Shown here: positions 1 through 5,855 of the stretch, piece by piece
Layout of the letters: each line of letters begins with the position of its first letter
How positions within the stretch are numbered: the first letter of the stretch is position 1
From: CAYMLL01 sp964390645
GTDB lineage: Bacteria > Planctomycetota > UBA8108
DNA length: 9,982 nucleotides
Assembly (NCBI GenBank): GCA_964390645.1
Contig: CAYMLL010000285.1
Span: 1 to 9,982 of the forward strand
Direction: 5' to 3'
The notes under the pieces: generated by a model
What the model was told of the DNA's origin: nothing
The model's input: the letters and a program-made list of their open reading frames with translations, nothing else
The model's database searches: none
Made by a program: the position numbers and the translations under genes

Positions 1-213
1 CTGTGATCCGTCGATAGCCGTGGCGGCCGAACTGTGTGGCCAACGCGACGATTCGCGGACGCCGCCGTACTCCTTGCGCCAGCGGTAGTACGTCTGCTCG
101 GTGACCTCGATCTTGCGGCAGACCTCGGCGATCTTCATGCCCTTGGACAGCAGGACTTCGGCTTCGCGGAGCTTGTTGATGATCTGCTCGGGAGTGTGAC
201 GTCTCTTCGGCAT
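1..213 (-). pseudogene. IS3-family transposase remnant: orfA N-terminus joined out of frame to an orfB fragment, cut by window edge
   Basis: The reading frame starting with ATG at 213 gives MPKRRHTPEQIINKLREAEV, then LLSKGMKIAEVCRKIEVTEQ and TYYRWRKEYGGV. This is the helix-turn-helix DNA-binding start of IS3-family OrfA (HTH_Tnp_1 type). A strong ribosome site, AAAGGAGG at 228-221, lies 7 nt upstream of the ATG. After about residue 51 the OrfA pattern stops. From about base 58 down to base 1 a different minus frame reads RPRIVALATQFGRHGYRRIT, the conserved stretch from inside OrfB ahead of the DDE integrase core. The C-terminal leucine-zipper half of OrfA, the programmed-frameshift zone and the first part of OrfB are therefore missing, with the junction near 54-62. 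The in-frame product is open to the window edge but nonsense after residue 51. An internal deletion in a dead element is the simplest reading; an assembly collapse is the alternative. Confidence 0.8.
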
Positions 214-229
214 TCTCCGGCCTCCTTTC

Positions 230-278
230 GAGGCGAGATCCTGACATGGGATCCGGATTCGGATGGGGGGACGGGTCA
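230..278 (-). repeat. putative left terminal end of the IS3-family remnant
   Basis: Read on the minus strand, the sequence starting at 278 is TGACCCGTCCCCCCAT, followed by the untranslated leader of the orfA remnant. IS3-family elements usually begin with TGA followed by a C-rich terminal inverted repeat, and this stretch sits about 65 bp before the orfA start, the expected distance. If correct, the element was inserted about 18 bp past the stop codon of the neighbouring secreted-protein gene. The matching right end and the target duplication lie outside the window, so the call is by resemblance only. Confidence 0.35.
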
Positions 279-296
279 CACCGAAGAGACTATCAC

Positions 297-1379
297 TCAG
301 GGGCACGATACGTTGAGTATGCAGTCGATGCCCGACGACGACGTCCCGCTCTCGCCGCAGGCCGGGAAAGGCGCCGGAGGAGGTGGGCCTCCGCTGAAGA
401 GGAAGCTCGTGAGGGCCACCGCGTCGTTCACGCGGAACGAGCCGTTGCCGTCGGCGTCGCAGGCGAGCATGCACTGCGGACGAACCCCGGTCACGATCGC
501 GGTCCACATGCTCAGCACGTCGGACACATCGACGTTGCCGGACGTGTTGCAGTCACCGCGGATGAAGGACGAGTAGACGCCGACCTGAAACACGTTCTGC
601 GTCGCGAAGTCATATCCGAACAAGGTCAGCCCCGGGTTCGCTCCGAATCCGTACGAAGCGACCGGGCCGTAGTCGAACGAGATGACGTTCAGAACGGGCC
701 CCGGAACCGTCGTGCCGCGCGGACCAACGAGCGTGCAGACGCCGCCCGCGAGCGACACACGCAGCAGGTTGGACGTCACGCCGGATCCCGTGAGACTCGC
801 CGACACGAGGCCGAAGCCGCGCGTCGGGTTTGACGCGTAGCCGGTGCTCCGGCCACTCGGAATCGTGCAGCTCGACACGAAGACGCCCGCCGTCGTGAAT
901 GAGTTGAGCGTCGCGTTCCCGACGTCGTTGATGACCAGGTTCCCGGTCGCCGGATCGAAGTCCATGCCGTTCGGGATCGGAGCGATCGGAAACGCGAGTG
1001 CGCCGATGATTACCCGGGCGCCGCCGGCGAGGTTCGTCCGCACGAGCGTGTCCGTCGGCCCGGCCGTGTCGCTGACGAGCCAGAAAACCTGTCCGGCGGC
1101 TGGACGGATGGCGATGCCCGACACACGTTGCGTCGCGGTTTGCGCGAACGGGACGACTCCGCTCATCGTCAGTCCGACTCCGCCGGCGCCGACGGTGTAG
1201 ACGACGGCTCCACCCGCCCAGGCGTCGGCGGCGTAGACACGGCCGACGCCGTCGTACGCGAGGTCCGCCGCGACGGCTCCGGGATAGCTGGCGACCCCGA
1301 GCGGCACCGGCGTCGTTTGCGCGTCGACTCTCGAGGCGCTCGAGAGCGCGCAGAGACACAGAATCAAGATCCTTTGCAT
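297..1379 (-). CDS. secreted protein with propeller-like repeats and C-terminal dockerin-type Ca-loop pair
   Basis: This is a 360-aa protein. The start is ATG at 1379 with GGAGG at 1391-1387, 7 nt upstream. Residues 1-20 form a classical signal peptide (hydrophobic LILCLCALSSA, cleavage probably after VDA), so it is exported. Residues 25-270 carry repeated short beta-strand motifs such as GVGRVYAADAW, SGIAIRPAAGQVFW and NGMDFDPATGNLVI, suggesting a beta-propeller or DUF4394-like fold with no visible catalytic residues. Two dockerin-like calcium loops follow at residues 276-287 (DCNTSGNVDVSD) and 308-319 (DADGNGSFRVND), each with acidic or Asn residues at loop positions 1, 3 and 12. The FLFSGGPPPP tail is the usual end of this planctomycete-style module. 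It is divergent from the sigma factor gene across 119 bp. Ligand and function are unknown; the dockerin fold call is stronger than the propeller call. Confidence 0.75.
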   Translation of the reverse strand: MQRILILCLCALSSASRVDAQTTPVPLGVASYPGAVAADLAYDGVGRVYAADAWAGGAVVYTVGAGGVGLTMSGVVPFAQTATQRVSGIAIRPAAGQVFWLVSDTAGPTDTLVRTNLAGGARVIIGALAFPIAPIPNGMDFDPATGNLVINDVGNATLNSFTTAGVFVSSCTIPSGRSTGYASNPTRGFGLVSASLTGSGVTSNLLRVSLAGGVCTLVGPRGTTVPGPVLNVISFDYGPVASYGFGANPGLTLFGYDFATQNVFQVGVYSSFIRGDCNTSGNVDVSDVLSMWTAIVTGVRPQCMLACDADGNGSFRVNDAVALTSFLFSGGPPPPAPFPACGESGTSSSGIDCILNVSCP

Positions 1380-1498
1380 CGTTCGACCTCCATAATCAGG
1401 ACCGGGTTACCGTTCAAGACTCTTCCCTGACAGTGGATCGAGGGCGCTGTGGATAACGCCGGAACTGGGCGGTATCTTTGTTTTCTCGGAGCGAGTCA
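1380..1498. promoter_or_regulatory. divergent intergenic region between dockerin protein and sigma factor genes
   Basis: These 119 bp must hold the start signals of both the minus-strand secreted-protein gene and the plus-strand sigma factor gene, unless one is read from a distant promoter. A six-base direct repeat, GTGGAT, occurs at 1433-1438 and 1449-1454, one and a half helical turns apart. TATCTT at 1473-1478 lies 18 bp after the second copy, but its distance and match to known consensus are too loose to call a promoter. GGAAC at 1461-1465 resembles an ECF -35 element, but no matching -10 is obvious. The shared regulatory role is inferred from gene layout. Confidence 0.4.
1488..1491 (+). 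promoter_or_regulatory. ribosome binding site that favours the GTG start of the sigma factor
   Basis: GGAG at 1488-1491 lies 7 nt before GTG at 1499. The in-frame ATG at 1508 would be 16 nt away and the TTG at 1478 lies upstream of the site, so GTG is the best-supported start. Confidence 0.5.
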
Positions 1499-2152
1499 GT
1501 GAGCGCCATGGAAGAGCCCCTTCGAAACATCGATCCCGACGACACGTCTTTCCATGTCCAGCGTGCACGCGATGGGGACGCCCGCAGCCTGGAGTGGCTG
1601 GTGCGGCGATTCTCGCCGTTTCTCCACAAGGCGGCGCGTTACCACCTGCGCAGAGGGCTCGACGATCTCTACGACCCCGACGATATCGTCAACGACGTCT
1701 GGCTGCGTGTGCTGCCGCGTCTGTCGGACCTGACGCCGCGCGACGGGCGGTTCACGCCGGTGGTGCTGAAGTTTCTCTCGCGGACGATGCTCTTTCGCAT
1801 CAGCGACCTGATGAAGAAGCACGTGCGCGGCAAGCCGCGACGCGAGCGCGCAGGTACGGAGGACGAAGATTTCAAGGATCCCTTCGATCGTCTCCCGGCG
1901 GAGACGACGGGTATCGTCACGCGGGCGGTGCGCCACGAGATGTGGGACACCGCGGTCTCCGCCCTCGAGCGGCTCGACGAGCGCGACCAGGAGCTCGTCG
2001 TCTTGCGCGGCATCGAGGGGCAGTCCTACGCTGCGATCACGGCGCAAGTGAAGCGCGACGTGAAGACTCTCGCGGTGCAGTACCAGCGTGCGGTCGCCAA
2101 GCTGCGCAAGGAGATCCCGGGTTCGATCTACGAGGAGTTCATCTCCGAGTGA
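1499..2152 (+). CDS. ECF-like RNA polymerase sigma factor (planctomycete type)
   Basis: The predicted product has 217 aa and would direct RNA polymerase to a specific promoter set. Region 2 spans about residues 20-110: it begins FHVQRARDGDARSLEWLVRR, and the region 2.2 core is YDPDDIVNDVWLRV at 58-71, followed by FLSRTMLFRISDLMKKHVRG at the DNA-melting part. A charged linker (112-135) leads to region 4 at about 153-206, with LERLDERDQELVVLRGIEGQ and SYAAITAQVKRDVKTLAVQY forming the -35-binding helix-turn-helix. Regions 1 and 3 are absent, as in ECF factors; the length is normal for Sigma70_ECF (PF07638-like) proteins. No anti-sigma factor is visible next door. Several planctomycete ECF groups are genomically linked to Ser/Thr kinases, and one lies 3.7 kb away here. 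The start is uncertain: GTG 1499 is chosen from the GGAG spacing, with ATG 1508 and TTG 1478 as alternatives. Confidence 0.88.
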   Translation: MSAMEEPLRNIDPDDTSFHVQRARDGDARSLEWLVRRFSPFLHKAARYHLRRGLDDLYDPDDIVNDVWLRVLPRLSDLTPRDGRFTPVVLKFLSRTMLFRISDLMKKHVRGKPRRERAGTEDEDFKDPFDRLPAETTGIVTRAVRHEMWDTAVSALERLDERDQELVVLRGIEGQSYAAITAQVKRDVKTLAVQYQRAVAKLRKEIPGSIYEEFISE

Positions 2153-2189
2153 CGCGTGGAGTGGCCGGTCGAGTTGCCGGTTCGTTCCG

Positions 2190-4232
2190 TCAGGAGCAGA
2201 GAGGCGCGGACGTGGCGCAGCCGAGATCGTCCAGTGTCGGATCGGGCCCGCAGTCGTCTGCGCTGTAGTTGATCCCGGACGGGCTTGGCGGCGGGGGCGT
2301 GCTGCCTCCCAGGAAGACGTAGTTCAGGATCGAGACCCAGTCGCTGAGGTCGACATCCCCGTCATCATTCGCGTCGGCGCCGTCGGAGCATCTAGGGGCA
2401 GGAGAGCCCCGAAACGTGAAGTTCAGACCGCTGATCGCGTCCGTGAGATCGACCTGGTCGTCGAGGTTGACGTCGCCCCGAACGAACGCCACGCTCGACA
2501 GATCCTCGGAGTCGTCGGAGTCGTCGGAGTCGTCGGAGTCGTGGGAGTCGTCGGATCTCCAGCCGGCGAACGAGGCCTGTGTCGAGGCGCAGCCCTCTCC
2601 GGACGTCAAGGCGACACCGAGCAGCAGACCTTCGGACGCGCTGGCTCCCCAGCTGAAGCGCGCGAACTCCGTCCAGTCGCCAGCCGGGATACGACCGTAC
2701 GCGATGAAGAGATTGCCCACGCGAGTCAGCCTCACCCTGTCGGGCAGGAGTCCCGGACTGCCTTCGCGAAACTCCACGTCGCCGACGTCGTGGTCCGAGC
2801 GATTCGCCGCCGTGACCCGCTCCCGGTCCGTGTCGTAGTAGACGAAGACCGAGCGGCTGCGGGGGCCGCAATCCTTGCGTACGAGGATGCCGGCCTGACC
2901 GCGTGCGACGCCGTCGGTGTCACCCGGTCCGAGCTCCACGGTCGCATCGAAGTTGCCGAGCCGCTCGGAGTACGCGAAGAGGAGATGATCGTCGCCTTCG
3001 CCGAACCTCGATCCTCCACCGGTCATCACGAGCCGACCCCCATCCGATCGCGCACCGATCTCCGGGCACGGCACGCCGATTGTATGGACGTGGTCGAAGG
3101 GCGGATCGCGCAGCGGCCCGATGTTCGCCGGCGCGGCGGGGACATCGTAGCGGGCGCGTCCGACGGTCGGCGTGCTGCTCGCCCCCATCCGAACGCCGCC
3201 CACGAAATCGAGCTGCTGGCCGGGAGCGCTGAGGATCTGATACTCGAGCCCGTTCGCGAGAGCGAGCAGCGTCGTGTCCCAGGTGACTCGTTTGCCGATA
3301 ACGGGCAGAGAGCAGGAGTCGTCGTTAGCGGAGCAGCGCACGCGAAGGTCCCCGGCTCCGACGGGGCTGCCGTCGGCATCCTGGAAGCGCAACCGGAACG
3401 CGCTCGGCCCGTCGACATCGAATAGCTTCACGAGGACGCGGTAGAGACCCGGACCGACGTCTCCGAGAGGGACGGTCCGGGCGACGCTGTCGTGGGGGCC
3501 GGCCGTGCTGAGTTCGTCCAAGAGGAACTGGCGCGAGAAGGGATTGCCGGGAAGCACGGAGTCGATCTTCACCTGGATCATGTCATCCCATGCGAGCCCG
3601 AGGTAGAGATCCCTCGGATGAAGCACCTCGACGAAGGTCAGAGCGTAGAGCATCGCGCTGTCGATCGCGGTACCGTTGATCTCGTCGAGGTCGATGGTGT
3701 CGTCGCGGTCGACCCATTGCCTCCACATCGGCAACGAGGCGCTGTCGCAGAGACCATCCACGTAGATTCCGCTGCTGGCGGCGGCTCCGCCGAAGTCCGT
3801 GTTCACGACGCCGTCGACCGGATCGACCGTCGCCTCGCCGACCGACCGGCCGTCCGTCAGATAGTCGCGCTGAATGGTCGCCGCGCTGAACGGCAAGCTG
3901 GTATCCGCAGGACAGTAGGGACCGAGGATCCACCAGGCGTTGACGAATTCCGCGTGGCTGAATCCGCTCGCCCGGTGGTCCGCGACGCGCGGACCGGCAT
4001 CGATCGAGCAGATTTCGTCGGCGGCCGGGTCGAGATTCTCGCCGACGCAACGTACGTCCCCGATGACGATGTCGGTCACGATCACGCGAGTATCGAGGTC
4101 GATGTCCTCCGCGAGCACCGCGCGCACGGACATCTCGACAGGGTCACCGTCCGTCGGAGGGCAACTGACGGCTACGCGACGCTCCGGAGGAAAGCTCAGC
4201 GTACAGCCGATGATCGGATCTCCGAAGACGCC
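2190..4232 (-). CDS. C-terminal two thirds of a large secreted multidomain protein ending in a dockerin pair (5' part is 4397-5824)
   Basis: About 680 codons, with no start of its own. It opens with GVFGDPIIGCTL, the closing strand of the NPCBM-like domain begun across the gap. Next, about 3955-3370, comes a domain starting FVNAWWILGPYCPADTSLPF and holding QRDYLTDG and FRLRFQDADGSPVG, resembling the PA14-like modules of planctomycete exoproteins. About 3110-2560 is a concanavalin-A/DUF1349-like beta-sandwich (MTGGGSRFGEGDDHLLFAYS, GQAGILVRKD). A 9-bp tandem repeat then encodes an Asp/Ser linker. The dockerin pair lies at 2474-2340 with loops DVNLDDQVDLTD and DANDDGDVDLSD, followed by FLGGSTPPPP and a Cys-containing end. 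The role is probably carbohydrate or surface binding; no catalytic site was seen. It converges on the sigma factor gene with 37 bp between stops. A methionine can be read at 4268 but lies in gap junk and should not be taken as a start. Confidence 0.75.
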   Translation of the reverse strand, partial: GVFGDPIIGCTLSFPPERRVAVSCPPTDGDPVEMSVRAVLAEDIDLDTRVIVTDIVIGDVRCVGENLDPAADEICSIDAGPRVADHRASGFSHAEFVNAWWILGPYCPADTSLPFSAATIQRDYLTDGRSVGEATVDPVDGVVNTDFGGAAASSGIYVDGLCDSASLPMWRQWVDRDDTIDLDEINGTAIDSAMLYALTFVEVLHPRDLYLGLAWDDMIQVKIDSVLPGNPFSRQFLLDELSTAGPHDSVARTVPLGDVGPGLYRVLVKLFDVDGPSAFRLRFQDADGSPVGAGDLRVRCSANDDSCSLPVIGKRVTWDTTLLALANGLEYQILSAPGQQLDFVGGVRMGASSTPTVGRARYDVPAAPANIGPLRDPPFDHVHTIGVPCPEIGARSDGGRLVMTGGGSRFGEGDDHLLFAYSERLGNFDATVELGPGDTDGVARGQAGILVRKDCGPRSRSVFVYYDTDRERVTAANRSDHDVGDVEFREGSPGLLPDRVRLTRVGNLFIAYGRIPAGDWTEFARFSWGASASEGLLLGVALTSGEGCASTQASFAGWRSDDSHDSDDSDDSDDSEDLSSVAFVRGDVNLDDQVDLTDAISGLNFTFRGSPAPRCSDGADANDDGDVDLSDWVSILNYVFLGGSTPPPPSPSGINYSADDCGPDPTLDDLGCATSAPLCS
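2502..2555 (-). repeat. 9-bp tandem repeat encoding an Asp-Ser-rich linker
   Basis: Five copies of the plus-strand unit GTCGTCGGA (2511-2519, 2520-2528, 2529-2537, 2538-2546 with one C-to-G change, 2547-2555) are preceded by a degenerate copy at 2502-2510. On the coding strand this gives SDDSHDSDDSDDSDDSEDL, a flexible acidic stretch between the beta-sandwich and the dockerin pair. The unit is a multiple of three, so copy-number change keeps the frame. The single His comes from the variant copy. Confidence 0.9.
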
Positions 4233-4396
4233 CTTTTGCCCCCCCCAAGACCGCGCGCCGGGGCCCAACCCCCGGGGTAGCCCCCGGCCCCCCGGTTAGC
4301 CCCCGCCCCCCCCGCCCCCCCNNNNNNNNNNGGGGGGGGGGCGGGCGGGGGGGGGCCCCCCGCCGGCGGGGGCGCCCCCCCCCCCCCCCCCCCCCC
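4233..4396. other. scaffold gap with low-complexity poly-G/poly-C flanks (assembly artefact)
   Basis: Ten N at 4322-4331 are flanked by runs of C on the left (about 4298-4321) and G on the right (4332-4341), then another run of 20 C at 4377-4396. Composition and codon pattern break off abruptly at both edges: on the right the protein reads AKYLTL up to 4397 and then only Gly/Pro/Ala, and on the left sensible sequence resumes at GVFGDP (4232). The N run has a placeholder length, so the true distance and frame across it are unknown. Neither the apparent extension of the upstream frame to 4196 nor the apparent start at 4268 should be trusted. Confidence 0.9.
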
Positions 4397-5824
4397 GAGG
4401 GTCAGGTACTTCGCCGGACCCGGGATACGGAACTGCACGAGCTCGCCGCCGTTCTGCCCGAGCGGCTCGGCGCCGCAGGGCGGCCACGACGCGATGACAC
4501 CCTGGTCATCGCTCGCGATGATCCATGCGTTGACGCTTCCTCGACATTGATCCATGCCGACAAAGCTCTGAAAGAACAGCACGCGCTCCGGATGAGGCGC
4601 TGACCAGAGCTCCTCGAGGTTGAAGGTCACGCCGGCCGCGGCATGGACGGCGATCGCTTTCTGCCACGTGTTGTGACCGCCGATCCAGATCGTCGGATCG
4701 ACGCCGTTCGCGAAGTCGTGGGTGCGATTACGGATAATGTCGCCAAAGGTACGGCCGATCGCGTCCGCCCCCGGAAAGTCGAATCCGACGCCGGACGAGT
4801 TGATCGGCATTCCCGCTCCTCGATCGATGACGAAGACGGAGTCGATGTAGTTGCTGTTCGTGACGCTCAGTGGATTCGGAGCGGTCGGGGAGACATTGAT
4901 GGTGCGCAGCTGTGTCTGAAACTGACCGGAGTCCGCGCTGATGCCGGTGTTCGCGGTCGGCGCAGTGCCGTTGCCGTTGCCGCCCGCGATCACGTCGCTG
5001 AGATCGAGCGGCGGCGGTGAGCTTTCGCAGCGGTCGACGTGCTCGTCGATGAGCTTGACCTCGTCGATCCAGAACACGTCCAGGTCGGTCTCTATCTCGA
5101 TGGCGATGGTCTTGGTCGGCGGCGGGTCCCGCCAGGGGAAGAGCTTGAGGACTCCTGGTGTCGACGTGACGAGCTCGAGCTGCACCTCCTCGTCGTTGCC
5201 GGAACCGCCAGCGAGCGGACGCCGGTCGAAGGTCGACGAGACCAGGTAGAGCTGGAGGATCGGGTTGTTGAGGATCTCGCTGACCGGCGTCGGGTTCGTC
5301 TGCGAGATCTTCGTCGTCTGGAAAGTGATGTAGGACCCGCCGAAGCCCGCGCCGCCGCCCTCGGCCGTGCAGGGGAAGGTCCCTTCCGTTTCCGTCCAAT
5401 CCGACTCGAGGAGCGTGAACTCCTGCGCGGGCCTGTCTCGATCGCAGACCTGCCACTTCCAGCGCAAGAACGAGCCTCTGGAAGCGCCTGAGGTCGAGAT
5501 CGTGATGAGGTGGCACTTCGCTGCATCGAAGGTGTCGCCCTGGAGGCAGCACCCATCGCCCCCCTGCTCCTGGCACGGGAGATCGAAGTTGATGCGAATG
5601 CCGCCGCTGGCTTCCCCCTCGGTTCGTACTTCGAGGCGCCCGTCGACGACGGTCGGCTCTTGCGATGCGCCGAGCGGCATGTAGCGTTCGAGGAGATTCG
5701 CCGGCGGCGGGTCGAAGTCCTCGCAGAAGATCACGTCTGCGCGTGCGACGCGCGCAGAAGCCAGCGCCGCGATGATCATCAAGCCAACGAGTGCGCTGTC
5801 AGCGTGTTTGTAGCTCTGTCTCAT
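4397..5824 (-). CDS. N-terminal part of a large secreted protein with jelly-roll and NPCBM-like domains (continues as 2190-4232)
   Basis: 476 reliable codons. ATG at 5824 opens a 29-aa signal peptide (hydrophobic ALVGLMIIAALASA, cleavage probably after ARA), so the protein is exported. Residues 30-265 look like a beta-sandwich: EDFDPPPANLLERY at the start, paired Cys (CQEQGGDGCC at 84-93), and FWIDEVKLID near the end, typical of carbohydrate-binding jelly rolls. Residues 272-476 begin LDLSDVIAGGNGNGTA and contain IDSVFVIDRG, GIGGHN-like IWIGGHNTW, HAAAGVTFNLEEL and RIPGPAKYLTL, matching NPCBM/NEW2-like domains of planctomycete secreted proteins. The last strand, normally ending in an FGDP-like motif, is cut by the gap and found at 4232. 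The whole protein would be about 1150-1180 aa. The gene begins 31 bp after the kinase stop on the same strand, so co-transcription is likely; the ribosome site is weak (AGGGA about 11 nt upstream). Confidence 0.78.
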
Positions 5825-5855
5825 GATGCACCATCCCTACCGTGTCGTTTCGACT

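Noticed and set aside
246..1430. Several open frames opposite or beside the 360-aa secreted protein
   Set aside because: None has a signal, a domain or a ribosome site, whereas the minus-strand frame has a signal peptide, dockerin loops and GGAGG.
1478..1498. TTG at 1478 as the sigma factor start
   Set aside because: It lies upstream of the GGAG ribosome site, and the added residues are not part of region 2.
2153..2189. Bidirectional terminator between the convergent genes
   Set aside because: The repeats GCCGGTCGAGTT and GCCGGTTCGTTC are direct, not inverted; no stem followed by a T run was found on either strand.
2502..2555. Short direct repeats as a CRISPR-like array
   Set aside because: 9-bp units without spacers, inside a coding frame.
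2088..3425. 445-codon open frame on the plus strand with a GVVGVVGVV stretch
   Set aside because: Antisense shadow of the dockerin protein gene; the repeat is the opposite-strand reading of the Asp/Ser linker.
4282..4396. G/C runs that could be read as quadruplex-forming DNA or a Gly/Pro-rich protein segment
   Set aside because: They surround an N gap, break a domain abruptly and look like low-quality read ends, so structure or protein should not be inferred from them.
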